NCBI GenBank assembly: GCA_029098085.1
Contig: JAQXNQ010000087.1
Span: 1 to 14,242, forward strand
Direction: 5' to 3'
DNA: 14,242 nt
Source: Oscillospiraceae bacterium
Lineage (GTDB): Bacteria; Bacillota; Clostridia; Oscillospirales; Ruminococcaceae
Part shown: one piece after another, positions 1-7,504 of the stretch
How positions within the stretch are numbered: the first letter of the stretch is position 1
How the letters are laid out: every line of letters starts with the position of its first letter
Translations under genes and position numbers: made by a program
Notes under the pieces: generated by a model
The model's input: the letters and a program-made list of their open reading frames with translations, nothing else
The model's database searches: none
Told to the model about the DNA's origin: nothing

Positions 1-90
1 CGATGGAAAAAATGTGCCGGGAAGAAAAATGTGCGGATTTTGCGTCCAGTTGTCCGCTCAAGGGGGGCATTCGGGAGAAAGGCTGCACAA

Positions 91-378
91 ATGAGAAAAA
101 GCAGAGCACAGAATGCTCTTTACCTGCCCGCGTCTGCAAAATATGTGCTGCTTTCTGCAAGCGGAATGCCCTCCGCGGGTTCGCAGGCCGCTCGGGAAGA
201 GTGGACACAGGCTTTGACGCATTTCCCGGGAAAAGGCGATTGGCACAATTCAGTGCATGGGAGAGGATGGCCCCGGCTTATTTATAATATTGCCTTTGTA
301 CAGTCGCCCCAGGACACCGTAACCCTCCTCGACTCCAAAAAGCTGCAGGAATCCGCTCTGTCGGAGCTGCACAGATAA
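91..378 (+). CDS. Doubtful short hypothetical protein (95 aa)
   Basis: This is an open frame of 95 codons that I do not recognise. An AGAAAGG sequence lies eight bases before the ATG and could be a ribosome binding site. The frame could also be opened at a GTG at 31, where I see no such site. Codon choice is reasonable (CTG, CAG and GAG are common), and the stop lies eight bases before a hairpin with a T-run, as expected at a real gene end. Against it, there is no signal peptide, membrane segment or motif, and the composition of the first 60 residues is poor. It may be the remnant of a longer gene or chance. Positions 1-90 hold nothing else I can support. Confidence 0.25.
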   Translation: MRKSRAQNALYLPASAKYVLLSASGMPSAGSQAAREEWTQALTHFPGKGDWHNSVHGRGWPRLIYNIAFVQSPQDTVTLLDSKKLQESALSELHR

Positions 379-385
379 AGCAGTA

Positions 386-433
386 CCCTCCGCCGGATTG
401 ATTCAGGCGGAGGGCCTTTTCATACTGTTTCAG
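386..433. terminator. Gene-end repeat copy A: bidirectional terminator-like hairpin
   Basis: A perfect 9-bp stem, CCCTCCGCC (386-394) with GGCGGAGGG (406-414), has an 11-base loop and is followed on the plus strand by CCTTTT. It sits between the end of the plus-strand ORF at 378 and the stop of the minus-strand gene at 469, so it can end transcription from the left. The 28 bases at 406-433 are identical to those at 12387-12414, which makes this one of three related copies in the window. Confidence 0.75.
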
Positions 434-468
434 ACAGATCTGCGGAAAGGAAATTCACCTGACTGGCT

Positions 469-1242
469 TCACTGTGCGAACTCAACTTCCACAACCAGCT
501 CCGGACAGTCCGGGTTGAAGGATTTCACCAGACCGGTGACCAGCGATCTGGCTGCGTTTCTGGCACTTTCCAGCAGCTGCGGATTGGAGGAGAAGGATTG
601 CCGGATCAGAGCTTCTCCCTCCTCCAACTGCTGTTGCAGCAGCTCTTCACCCGCCTTGACGCTATCGTTGAAAATATTATTACCGAATCGAAGTTTTTCG
701 ATGTTCGCCCGGTCAATGGTGCACTGGCTCAGAACCGGCTGGGGGAGCGTGACCAGCACATACTGCCGCTCGCTGTCCACGATGAACTCGCTGGCCTCCA
801 GATTGACGGTGAACATCCCGGTGCCGGGAACCTCCAGCCAGGCGGTGATGTTGTCGTTGTCATTGCTGCCCTTCTGGAGCACATACTCCACATCGCTGAC
901 CTGAAGCACCTCCAGCTGTGCCACTTTGCAAACCGAATCGATGTCGATGGTGATGTCGTTGGTGGTGTGGTAGTATTCTTCAGCGGCTGTGTAGAAGCTG
1001 TCGTATACATCGGCGGTCGTCTGATTCCGGGCGGTTTGGTAGCTGTCGCTGATCGCTTTGGCGCCGATGGAAATCGCGCTTTCAAACTGCCAGATGATGA
1101 CTCCGACCATCACAATGACAAGGGCGAGGAATATCGCTGGTATGATCCAACTGCCTTTCTTTTCAGATACTGCCGCAGGGACAGCACTGTCATTCTGCGC
1201 TTCAGCGGGGAGCTGCTTTTTCTTTGAATGCCACAGCTTCAT
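469..1242 (-). CDS. DUF4230-like single-pass membrane protein (257 aa)
   Basis: This is the last gene of a three-gene minus-strand operon. A basic N-terminus is followed by one membrane helix at residues 32-51, so the C-terminal part probably lies outside the cell. Residues about 95-180 look like DUF4230: a pattern of short beta strands, then GMFTVNL (142-148), a strand ending in LVTLPQP (163-169) and an ID pair. A helical, glutamate- and glutamine-rich stretch (195-235) and a final VEVEF strand follow. It shares this layout with the preceding gene, so the two are probably paralogues. The start is set by GGAGG eight bases before the ATG; this site lies inside the last codons of the preceding gene, and only three bases separate the genes, suggesting coupled translation. 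The role of DUF4230 is unknown to me, and the family call rests on pattern memory. Confidence 0.85.
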   Translation of the reverse strand: MKLWHSKKKQLPAEAQNDSAVPAAVSEKKGSWIIPAIFLALVIVMVGVIIWQFESAISIGAKAISDSYQTARNQTTADVYDSFYTAAEEYYHTTNDITIDIDSVCKVAQLEVLQVSDVEYVLQKGSNDNDNITAWLEVPGTGMFTVNLEASEFIVDSERQYVLVTLPQPVLSQCTIDRANIEKLRFGNNIFNDSVKAGEELLQQQLEEGEALIRQSFSSNPQLLESARNAARSLVTGLVKSFNPDCPELVVEVEFAQ

Positions 1243-1245
1243 GGT

Positions 1246-1974
1246 TCATTCCTCCTCTTCGGGCAGAAAGCTGACATGGACGGCTGCGCTGCTTCCGGAG
1301 GCAGACTGCGCCAGCCTTTCGATCTGCGTGACGGCGGAATTCCGCGCCATGTCCATCAGCGTATCATAGTTGGACAGAACTTCCCGAATTTTTCCGGCGC
1401 TTTCCTTGATGGAGTTAAGGTATGCGTCATAGCCGTCTTCTGCCTTGCCGTCAAACAGGAGGGGCTTGTCTTCGGCCAGCTTTTTCGTGGAGCTTTCATC
1501 GTAATAGAGGTCCAGTTCCGGTTGGGGAAGCTGAACGGTCAGCTCTCCGGCAGCATTTTTGCCGATGACTGCCTGCTGCAGATCCACCGTAAAGACTGCG
1601 TTTGCTTTCATCTGATAAAGGGCGTGGTACTTGTCCCCCACGGAATGCTCATTTTTCAGACTGACACTGGCGATGAGCACCTCCAGACGGCCCAGCTCGG
1701 TCACGCGGGTGGCGATGACTGCTTCCACTTCCGGATGCTCCAGCGCGTCCCGCTTGCCCTGTTCAAGGCCCTCGGTCAGGCCTTTGAAGGAGCCGATGGC
1801 CATTCCTACGACGGTTCCTTCCGCCTTTCCGATGGCCGTTCCCGTTTCTTTTGCGGCTTGATGCATTGGCAGGATTACAGTAAACAGAATCACTGCGAGT
1901 GCTACAAGGGCAACACCTGACAGGATTGATACATTTTTAGGCGTCAAGAACTTTTTCAGCTTGCTGATTTTCAT
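1246..1974 (-). CDS. DUF4230-like membrane protein with a glycine zipper (242 aa)
   Basis: This is the middle gene of the operon. Residues 15-37 form a single membrane helix after a lysine-rich start. Immediately after it, glycines fall at residues 45, 49, 53, 57, 61, 65, 69 and 73, that is seven GxxxG steps in a row, which would put all glycines on one helix face. The later part matches the DUF4230-like layout of the neighbouring gene: AVFTVDL (126-132), TVQLPQPE (146-153), a helical region and a VHVSF strand. The protein ends in four glutamates whose codons supply the ribosome binding site of the next gene. A longer frame opens at 2058, but a near-perfect AAAGGAGGT (1981-1989) seven bases before the ATG at 1974 fixes this start. 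Function is unknown; packing or oligomerisation through the zipper is inference. Confidence 0.87.
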   Translation of the reverse strand: MKISKLKKFLTPKNVSILSGVALVALAVILFTVILPMHQAAKETGTAIGKAEGTVVGMAIGSFKGLTEGLEQGKRDALEHPEVEAVIATRVTELGRLEVLIASVSLKNEHSVGDKYHALYQMKANAVFTVDLQQAVIGKNAAGELTVQLPQPELDLYYDESSTKKLAEDKPLLFDGKAEDGYDAYLNSIKESAGKIREVLSNYDTLMDMARNSAVTQIERLAQSASGSSAAVHVSFLPEEEE

Positions 1975-1987
1975 GTCCTGACCTCCT

Positions 1988-4423
1988 TTACGGTTTCTGA
2001 ATCCGGATGAAGTCTTCCCGGCTGATGGTCGTTCCATCCAGCTCGGGCGAGATGTCAATGGAAACGGTCTTTTCGGTTTTGCTGCCCAGCTGCCCGGCGA
2101 TCCAGCCCAGAGCGCCGGATTCCGGCTCGATCCGGTAATCGGGGTCGGTGAGGGTATATTGCAGCTTCAGCTTCTGATCCTCCCGAACCCGGATGATGCC
2201 GGAGACAGGCTCACCGTCCAGCGTGAAGGTCACGGTGCCATAGGAATCGGCGCTGTCCAGGGTGATGACGCAGAGCTTTTTGGCGCTGTGCCGGGAATGA
2301 ATGGTGTTTGCCTGCTTCAGGTAGCCGGAGAAGGGCATCGTCTTCTGGTAGATGCCGTCGGCATTGCTGCCGGTGATGTAATAGCCCGAAGCCGGCCGGA
2401 TGGTCACCTGCACCTTCCGGTCTCCGTCCAGCTCATCGTCGGCCTGCAGAATTTTCTGATCATCCGTATCCATCAGCCGCAGCTGAACCGTCGCGTTGGC
2501 AATGGCCACCGGCTTATAGGTGATCCGGTCCTCCAGACTGATGGTGACCTTGATGGATTCATAGCAGGCGGCAGCACTGGCGATTTCCTTCGGGTCATAG
2601 ATCGGGAAGGCCTTTTCCTCGGGCAGGGTGGTCATATACTGCACCTCCCGGCGGACATTGCCGTCGGTATCCTTCATTTCCACCGCAAGCTTCAGGATCT
2701 TGTCGCGCGGGATTTGGTCCTCCTCAGCCGAAATGGTGAAGCCGGCTTCGGTGCCGATCCTGCTTTCGAGAATGGTTTTGGAAAGAGTAAACACATTGCC
2801 GCTGAAGGTGAGGCCTGTCCGGCTGCAGCCGGAGGCGGAAACCGAGAAGATCATCTCTTTGCCGACCGACCTGTCCAGCAGAACGGTGAGGGTGGGCTTG
2901 TGATCCTCGTCCTCCGAAAAGGCGTGCGACACATCGGCGCCGTTCAGATGGACAGTCTGCACATCCTGATCGGCGGTGACGGTGTAGGAAGCCGAGGCAG
3001 CGGTGCGCTGCCATCCGTTCCACGCCGTCAGCTTCATGTCGATGACCGTTCCGCAATAAACCTCCAGACTGGAATCGTGGATCGTCTGGCCGTTGACCGA
3101 GTAGGTGATGGTGCCTCCGGCGCCCGGCTGAGGGAGGAGGACGGTTCTTTGCTCGTAGGGATAGAACTGGATGCTCTTCAGGGCCTGATCCGTTTCTTCG
3201 CTGGAGCCGATGACGATCACATGCTCTCCGTCCGGCAGCCAATAGCCGTCCTCCGCCGATTTGGCGGCGTATTCAAGCTGCCTGCCCTTGTCCAGGCAGA
3301 TCTTGCCGGTAATTTCGCTGCCCAGATAGGTGAAGATGATTTCTCCATGGCTGTAGCTGTATGCATTGGGGTCAAAGACGAAGCTCTCACCGCCTTCGCT
3401 GACTGTATAGGTGTATCTGCCTATGGAGCCCTCATCGGAATTGAGCTGCAGAATCTTTTCATTCACGCTGGGCTTGTGGCCCGGCTCGGTTTCAATCACA
3501 ATCTGGTCGCCGTATTTCAGGCTCGTCAGAGTCAGCGGCTTATTCGGCTTCATCTCCTGCTCCACTCTGTGGCAGGTGACAGAGCCTTTGGCGCCGATGG
3601 TGATTTCAGTTGACAGATAGGGATGCAGCTCAACCGAATAGTTGTTGATTGTATCTTCCGGATCAGACGGATTGAAAGTAACGAAGCCGCTTTCATCGCT
3701 GGAATAATAGCAGACAGGGTCGGAGGAGACAAAGAAGTAGTGCTCTTTGTCAAACTCATACCTGATGCTGCAGGTATTCACCGGGCTGACGGAGATGGAG
3801 TCGCCGCATTCTTTGTCGTCCACCAGCCACCTGCCGGTCAGCTCATGCCGGGCATCCTGATCATCGGTGTAATAGTCCGAGAAGGACAGAACCCTGTCCT
3901 CATAGACGCCGACCGGCAGAATGGACAGATCGGTTCCGGTAAAGTCCGCCGGAATCTGGCAGACCAGATCGCCGCTGCCCAGCCCTTTCAGCTCCTCCCG
4001 CTTCTCTCCGTCTATGTACTCAAAGACGCGGAATTCCGAGAATTCATAGCTGGCCGAATGGGCGGCACCGCTGGTGGTGACCGCCGCATAGATGCAGCTG
4101 CCCGGATCCAGATAACAGGCGTCCGGATCGATTTCCCGGGTCTTTTCGGCATCGGTGTAGTACCGGATATTCAGATGGTTGTTTTTGCCGAAGGTCACAT
4201 GAACCTGTTTGCCTGTGGGGTTTTCTTCAGCCGTCTGCAGCACCACGCCGTCCTCGGTGTAGAAGCCGTTTGCCACTCTGCCCTCAGCGGTGTACTGCTG
4301 ATAAAGCTGATACTGCGCATCATCGTCAATGCCGGATTTCATTCGCATGCGGTTTTCTGCATAGGAGCAGCCGGTCAGCGTCAGCGCCAGAACAGCCGTC
4401 AGAAAGACCATGCTTTTTTTCAT
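1988..4423 (-). CDS. Large surface lipoprotein with repeated beta modules (811 aa)
   Basis: This is the first gene of the operon. The N-terminus is a lipoprotein signal: MKK, a hydrophobic core and the lipobox LTGC with Cys19 as the expected lipid-modified residue. The rest is a long, mostly beta-patterned extracellular protein. Segments starting near residues 280, 437 and 729 share a motif: G-(S/T)-(V/I)-T, an alternating strand, a charged turn, then a hydrophobic strand. This recalls divergent bacterial repeat (InlB B-like) modules, though I cannot assign a family firmly. I see no catalytic motif and no cell-wall anchor. An upstream ATG at 4441 has no ribosome binding site; the ATG at 4423 has AAAGGGA eight bases before it and starts the signal peptide correctly. 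The stop overlaps the ribosome binding site of the next gene. A partner role with the two DUF4230-like proteins is inferred from the operon only. Confidence 0.85.
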   Translation of the reverse strand: MKKSMVFLTAVLALTLTGCSYAENRMRMKSGIDDDAQYQLYQQYTAEGRVANGFYTEDGVVLQTAEENPTGKQVHVTFGKNNHLNIRYYTDAEKTREIDPDACYLDPGSCIYAAVTTSGAAHSASYEFSEFRVFEYIDGEKREELKGLGSGDLVCQIPADFTGTDLSILPVGVYEDRVLSFSDYYTDDQDARHELTGRWLVDDKECGDSISVSPVNTCSIRYEFDKEHYFFVSSDPVCYYSSDESGFVTFNPSDPEDTINNYSVELHPYLSTEITIGAKGSVTCHRVEQEMKPNKPLTLTSLKYGDQIVIETEPGHKPSVNEKILQLNSDEGSIGRYTYTVSEGGESFVFDPNAYSYSHGEIIFTYLGSEITGKICLDKGRQLEYAAKSAEDGYWLPDGEHVIVIGSSEETDQALKSIQFYPYEQRTVLLPQPGAGGTITYSVNGQTIHDSSLEVYCGTVIDMKLTAWNGWQRTAASASYTVTADQDVQTVHLNGADVSHAFSEDEDHKPTLTVLLDRSVGKEMIFSVSASGCSRTGLTFSGNVFTLSKTILESRIGTEAGFTISAEEDQIPRDKILKLAVEMKDTDGNVRREVQYMTTLPEEKAFPIYDPKEIASAAACYESIKVTISLEDRITYKPVAIANATVQLRLMDTDDQKILQADDELDGDRKVQVTIRPASGYYITGSNADGIYQKTMPFSGYLKQANTIHSRHSAKKLCVITLDSADSYGTVTFTLDGEPVSGIIRVREDQKLKLQYTLTDPDYRIEPESGALGWIAGQLGSKTEKTVSIDISPELDGTTISREDFIRIQKP

Positions 4424-4587
4424 TGCTCTCGTCCCTTTCATGATTATTTTGCGTTCATCCGTGTCGCAGTCTGTGCTGCGAAAAGTACCTCCTCATAAGA
4501 GCCTGTGTTTTTTTCGCGAAAGGGTTTTGTCCGGAGGAGGCGGCGGATTCTTCACGTTATTTTGAATTGATTTATTTGCTTGTCTAT

Positions 4588-4616
4588 ATCATACCATGAC
4601 TGCTGCCGAACCGCAA
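4588..4616 (-). promoter_or_regulatory. Promoter of the lipoprotein/DUF4230 operon
   Basis: Read on the minus strand, TTGCGG (4611-4616) is followed after exactly 17 bases by TATGAT (4588-4593), preceded by TG one base upstream (extended -10, TGGTATGAT). Transcription would start near 4581. That leaves a leader of about 155 bases before the lipoprotein ATG. The leader contains a small hairpin (arms TCGCAG and CTGCGA, 4464-4481) but nothing I recognise as a riboswitch. Confidence 0.65.
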
Positions 4617-4660
4617 GTATTCTGCAGAAATCCGGGAGAATCTGTCGAGGGGGAGAAGAT

Positions 4661-4697
4661 GAAAAGCCGGTGCACCTTCGCAGCGCACCGGCTTTAT
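4661..4697 (-). terminator. Intrinsic terminator after the exonuclease gene
   Basis: An 8-bp perfect stem (GCCGGTGC at 4666-4673, GCACCGGC at 4685-4692) with an 11-base loop is followed on the minus strand by TTTTC. It lies 30 bases beyond the stop of the exonuclease gene and upstream of the next operon's promoter, so it separates the two units. The plus-strand side has only CTTTA after the stem, so it is weaker in that direction. Confidence 0.75.
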
Positions 4698-4721
4698 CCA
4701 TTCTATGAAGGGACTGCTTGC

Positions 4722-5273
4722 TCACAGCGGCAGATAGTCCTCCGGGCTGCGCTCCATCAGACGCATGATGGTCAGCTCGTCCAGCGCATCCAGTAGGGCG
4801 TTGTGGGTTTCCCGGTAGCTGCTTTTGCCCGAAAGCAGACGGAGCATGGCCTCCACGCTGTAGCCGTGCTTCATGCGTCCGGTGCTGTAGCAGTCGGCGC
4901 AGGGCGGGATTTTCGGATTGGTCTGCCGGTAGATGGCGGCGCGCATGATGTCATGCCACCGCAGCGCATGCAGCTCGGGCAGGTGCCCCCGGTCAAACCG
5001 GGCGTTGTAGGCGAAAATGGCCTTCACCCCGTGGCGGGACAGCCAGCAAAGCAGGTCGCTTACGGCCTCCTCCCGGCTGCAGAGAATGGGCTTCACCGGC
5101 AGCTTGGGGAACAGTGCATCGGTGTACATGCCGCCGACGCTGCACTCGGACGGCAGAACGTGGTAGCGGGCGGCGATGGGGGAGAAGGCTTTGGCATCGG
5201 CGATGACGGTGCCGATGGACATCACCTGATCGTCCCAGTTGGTTTCGGTGTCGATGACAGCAAATTTTTCCAT
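4722..5273 (-). CDS. DEDDh-type 3'-5' exonuclease (183 aa)
   Basis: This is a small DnaQ-like exonuclease of the RNase H fold, expected to remove nucleotides from the 3' end of DNA or RNA using two metal ions. All four acidic positions and the histidine are visible: Asp8 and Glu10 in the IDTET motif (Exo I), Asp94 in FAYNARFD (Exo II), and His157 with Asp162 in HNALLDALD (Exo III). No polymerase, helicase or other domain is fused to it, so the natural substrate cannot be read from the sequence. A cysteine pair (Cys125, Cys128) is present; I assign it no role. A longer frame opens at 5321, but the ATG at 5273 has GGAG six bases upstream and starts just before Exo I, as usual in this family. 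It is a single-gene unit with its own promoter and terminator. Confidence 0.92.
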   Translation of the reverse strand: MEKFAVIDTETNWDDQVMSIGTVIADAKAFSPIAARYHVLPSECSVGGMYTDALFPKLPVKPILCSREEAVSDLLCWLSRHGVKAIFAYNARFDRGHLPELHALRWHDIMRAAIYRQTNPKIPPCADCYSTGRMKHGYSVEAMLRLLSGKSSYRETHNALLDALDELTIMRLMERSPEDYLPL

Positions 5274-5319
5274 GTTGTTCTCCGGTTTCTGACAGGACGC
5301 TTCTGAGCGGGCTGCTTTC

Positions 5320-5348
5320 ATTGTACCGCAAAGGGCGAAAAAAGTCCA
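5320..5348 (-). promoter_or_regulatory. Promoter of the exonuclease gene
   Basis: On the minus strand, TGGACT (5343-5348; four of six matches to TTGACA) is followed after 17 bases by TACAAT (5320-5325). Transcription would start near 5313, about 40 bases before the ATG. It lies downstream of gene-end repeat copy B, which shields it from the sugar-uptake operon. Confidence 0.5.
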
Positions 5349-5400
5349 TCTCTGTCTGACTGCGCAGATAGCTTCCTTCCCGGCGTTCCCGCCTTCACAG

Positions 5401-5454
5401 AAAAGCCCTCCGCCCGGTCTGATCCCGGCGGAGGGCCTTGTCGTGGTATTTCAG
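5401..5454 (-). terminator. Gene-end repeat copy B: terminator of the sugar-uptake operon
   Basis: A 10-bp perfect stem (GCCCTCCGCC at 5405-5414, GGCGGAGGGC at 5427-5436) encloses 12 bases and is followed on the minus strand by TTTT. It lies 22 bases beyond the oxidoreductase stop. Positions 5401-5439 match 12361-12399 with one change in the loop. The flank to 5454 is only partly conserved (TTTCAG kept). Confidence 0.85.
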
Positions 5455-5475
5455 AAGAAGCTGTGAAGGGGACGC

Positions 5476-6504
5476 TCAGCGGAAATACTCCGGTCTGACC
5501 AGCTTGCCGCTGTTTGCGGAATCGACAATGGCCAGGCAGGCTGCGATGGTGTTGGCGCCTTCCAGTACGGTGGTCTGAACGGGCTTGTCGTTGACGATGA
5601 TGTCGAGAAATTCCCTGAATTCACCGGCGGCATTGTGATCGTTGAGCTCGACCGGAACGGTGATCGGCATTTCGTGATGATCCATTCCCGGGAAGACATC
5701 CTGCTTGAAGACGGTCATGGTCGGGTTGCTGTTGTCCACAATGATTGTGCCTTTGGTGCCGTAAAACACCGAACGCATGGTGTAGTCGCGCTTGCAGCTG
5801 ATCGAGATGAACACCTTGCCGATCACGCCGTCCGGGAATTTGAGCGCGGCGATATGCGTGTCGTCATAGGGTGTGACGTCGGCAAAGGTCTTGTGGGTGC
5901 TGTAGGCCATCACCTCTTCGGGGTCGCCCGCAATCCAGCGGAGCAGGTCGACCGCGTGGCAGCCGCCGCCCACAACGCCGTTGCGCACGGGATCGCTGCG
6001 CCAGGAGCCTTTGGCGTAGATCCCGCTGTAGTCATGGGCATATTCGGATTCCACGAAGGTCAGCTCACCGATGGCGCCGGAATCAATGATCTCCTTTGCC
6101 TGCCGGAAGCCGGGGGTATAGCGGCAGATCTGGCCGACCATGAATTTCCGGTCGCTTTTGCGGACGGCTTCGACGATCGCTTCGCAGTCCTCGCGGGTGA
6201 GCGCGAGGGGCTTTTCACAGAGAATATGCTTGCCGGCGTCCAGCGAGTCCAGAACCATCCGGCGATGATCCTGATCCGGGCTTGCAATGATCACGGCGTC
6301 GATGGCCGGGTCGGCGATCATGTCGCGGTAATCGGTGAAAACGCGGCTGACCTCAAGCTCCTTTGCAACCTCGTCTGCGCGGGCTCTGTCGATATCGCAC
6401 AGCGCGTACAGGCAGGCCCCCTCCGTGTTTTTCACGCCTTCAGCGTGCGCCCGGCCCATGCCGAGGCCGATTACACCGACGTTCAGAAGTTTCTGTTTCA
6501 TCAT
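5476..6504 (-). CDS. Gfo/Idh/MocA family NAD(P)-dependent oxidoreductase (342 aa)
   Basis: It is a predicted cytoplasmic sugar or polyol dehydrogenase. Residues 8-20 hold the Rossmann nucleotide-binding motif (VGVIGLGMGRAHA), and residues 96-99 hold the family's CEKP motif with Lys98. The motif GGGCHAVDLLRW (179-190) contains His183 and Asp186. Where inositol dehydrogenase has an aspartate four residues before this histidine, this protein has Gly179; I think this is a subfamily trait, not damage. Length is normal. Two adjacent ATGs (6504, 6501) follow TGGAGG by six or nine bases; I chose the first. A longer frame to 6597 overlaps the upstream gene and lacks a binding site. It is the last gene of the uptake operon, 76 bases after the permease, like yteT in B. 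subtilis rhamnogalacturonan loci. The substrate is unknown. Confidence 0.92.
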   Translation of the reverse strand: MMKQKLLNVGVIGLGMGRAHAEGVKNTEGACLYALCDIDRARADEVAKELEVSRVFTDYRDMIADPAIDAVIIASPDQDHRRMVLDSLDAGKHILCEKPLALTREDCEAIVEAVRKSDRKFMVGQICRYTPGFRQAKEIIDSGAIGELTFVESEYAHDYSGIYAKGSWRSDPVRNGVVGGGCHAVDLLRWIAGDPEEVMAYSTHKTFADVTPYDDTHIAALKFPDGVIGKVFISISCKRDYTMRSVFYGTKGTIIVDNSNPTMTVFKQDVFPGMDHHEMPITVPVELNDHNAAGEFREFLDIIVNDKPVQTTVLEGANTIAACLAIVDSANSGKLVRPEYFR

Positions 6505-6580
6505 TTGATTCCTCCATTTTCTGTCTGGCGGTTTCCTGCTGGAGAAGCCGCTGATCTTTGCTCGGAAATTCGTAAAAAGC

Positions 6581-7486
6581 TCATCCTTTGACCGCACCGA
6601 TCATAATGCCCTTGACAATGTAGCGCTGGAAGAAAGGGTATATGAGCAGCACCGGCAGGACGGTGATCATGGTGATGGTCATACGGACGGAGTTGGGCGT
6701 CAGAACGTTCTGACGGTTGATCTGCGCTGCCATGTTGGGGTTGTTTTTCAGCTCGGCGGCGAGACGCGACGCTTCGTTCAGGTAATTGTACAGCATGTAC
6801 TGCAGCGTCGTCAGGTTCTGGTTGCTGAAGGTATAGATGTGGTTATCAAACCAGGAGTTCCACTGTCCGACCGCTGTGAAGATCGCAATGGTGGCGGCGA
6901 TCGGCATGGAAAGCGGCAGAATGATCCTGAAGAAGATAGTCAGGGGACCCGCACCGTCGATGACCGCCGATTCCTCCAGCGAGGGGGGCAGCTGCTCCAC
7001 AAATGTCTTGATCAGAATGACATAATAGGCGGAAACCATCGCCGGAAGGATGTAGACGGCAAATTTGTTCAGCAGTCCGTATGCGCGGTAGACAAGGTAG
7101 GTGGGAATCATGCCGCCGCCGATGTACATGGTGATGATCATGAAGCGGTAGAAAAATTTGCGCGCCGGCATTTTCTCCTTGGTGAAGACATACCCCAGCC
7201 ACATGCAGGTGACAACTGTGCAGAGCGTGCCGATCACGGTGCGCAGAACCGAAATGAGCAGGGCGTGAAACAGCCCGTTCAGCGCAAATACCTGCTGGAA
7301 ATTCGTCAGCGTAAATCCGACCGGCCAGAAGGAAACACCTTCATTGGTGGCGCGCTCGGGAATGCTGAGCGAATAACAGATCACATACCAGAACGGATAG
7401 ATGCAGAGAAGGGTGAACAGGGTAAAAAAGCTGTAGTTCAGGATGTTGAATACCGTTCTGGAAAGGGACTTTTTCTGTACGACCAT
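6581..7486 (-). CDS. Carbohydrate ABC transporter permease, YtcP/LplC (CUT1) type (301 aa)
   Basis: It is an inner-membrane subunit of a binding-protein-dependent sugar importer. It shows about six hydrophobic segments (near residues 15-38, 72-98, 111-133, 143-162, 190-208 and 272-290). The EAA loop that contacts the ATPase is at 171-195 (EESAVIDGAG followed by PLS). The C-terminus IMIGAVKG is typical of this subfamily. Start: ATG at 7486 with GGAGG nine bases upstream; the purine-rich site follows directly on the stop of the preceding permease gene, 18 bases away, which suggests translational coupling. It should pair with that permease to form the channel. No ATPase gene is near, as is usual for these systems. 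Confidence 0.95.
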   Translation of the reverse strand: MVVQKKSLSRTVFNILNYSFFTLFTLLCIYPFWYVICYSLSIPERATNEGVSFWPVGFTLTNFQQVFALNGLFHALLISVLRTVIGTLCTVVTCMWLGYVFTKEKMPARKFFYRFMIITMYIGGGMIPTYLVYRAYGLLNKFAVYILPAMVSAYYVILIKTFVEQLPPSLEESAVIDGAGPLTIFFRIILPLSMPIAATIAIFTAVGQWNSWFDNHIYTFSNQNLTTLQYMLYNYLNEASRLAAELKNNPNMAAQINRQNVLTPNSVRMTITMITVLPVLLIYPFFQRYIVKGIMIGAVKG

Positions 7487-7504
7487 ATGAAGCTGCCTCC
7501 TTCC

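Noticed and set aside
3..287. Cysteine-rich plus-strand frame at the window start
   Set aside because: The cysteines are spaced irregularly, no ribosome binding site or signal peptide is seen, and it overlaps another frame that ends properly before a terminator.
2159..3613. Long plus-strand open frame (484 codons) inside the lipoprotein gene
   Set aside because: It is antisense to a gene with a clear lipoprotein signal and ribosome binding site; its own start has none, and its Gly/Val/Asp-rich composition is typical of a reverse-complement shadow.
4439..4500. Tiny leader peptide (MNAK) after a GAGGAGG in the lipoprotein operon leader
   Set aside because: The purine-rich site is about 28 bases from that ATG, too far to support translation, although a small hairpin could shorten the distance.
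4596..4796. Short plus-strand frame across the promoter and terminator region
   Set aside because: It covers the lipoprotein operon promoter, a terminator hairpin and the end of the exonuclease gene, and lacks its own start signals.
6526..6551. Inverted repeat between the YtcP-like permease and oxidoreductase genes
   Set aside because: One mismatch on the transcribed strand and no T-run after it; I do not call it a terminator.
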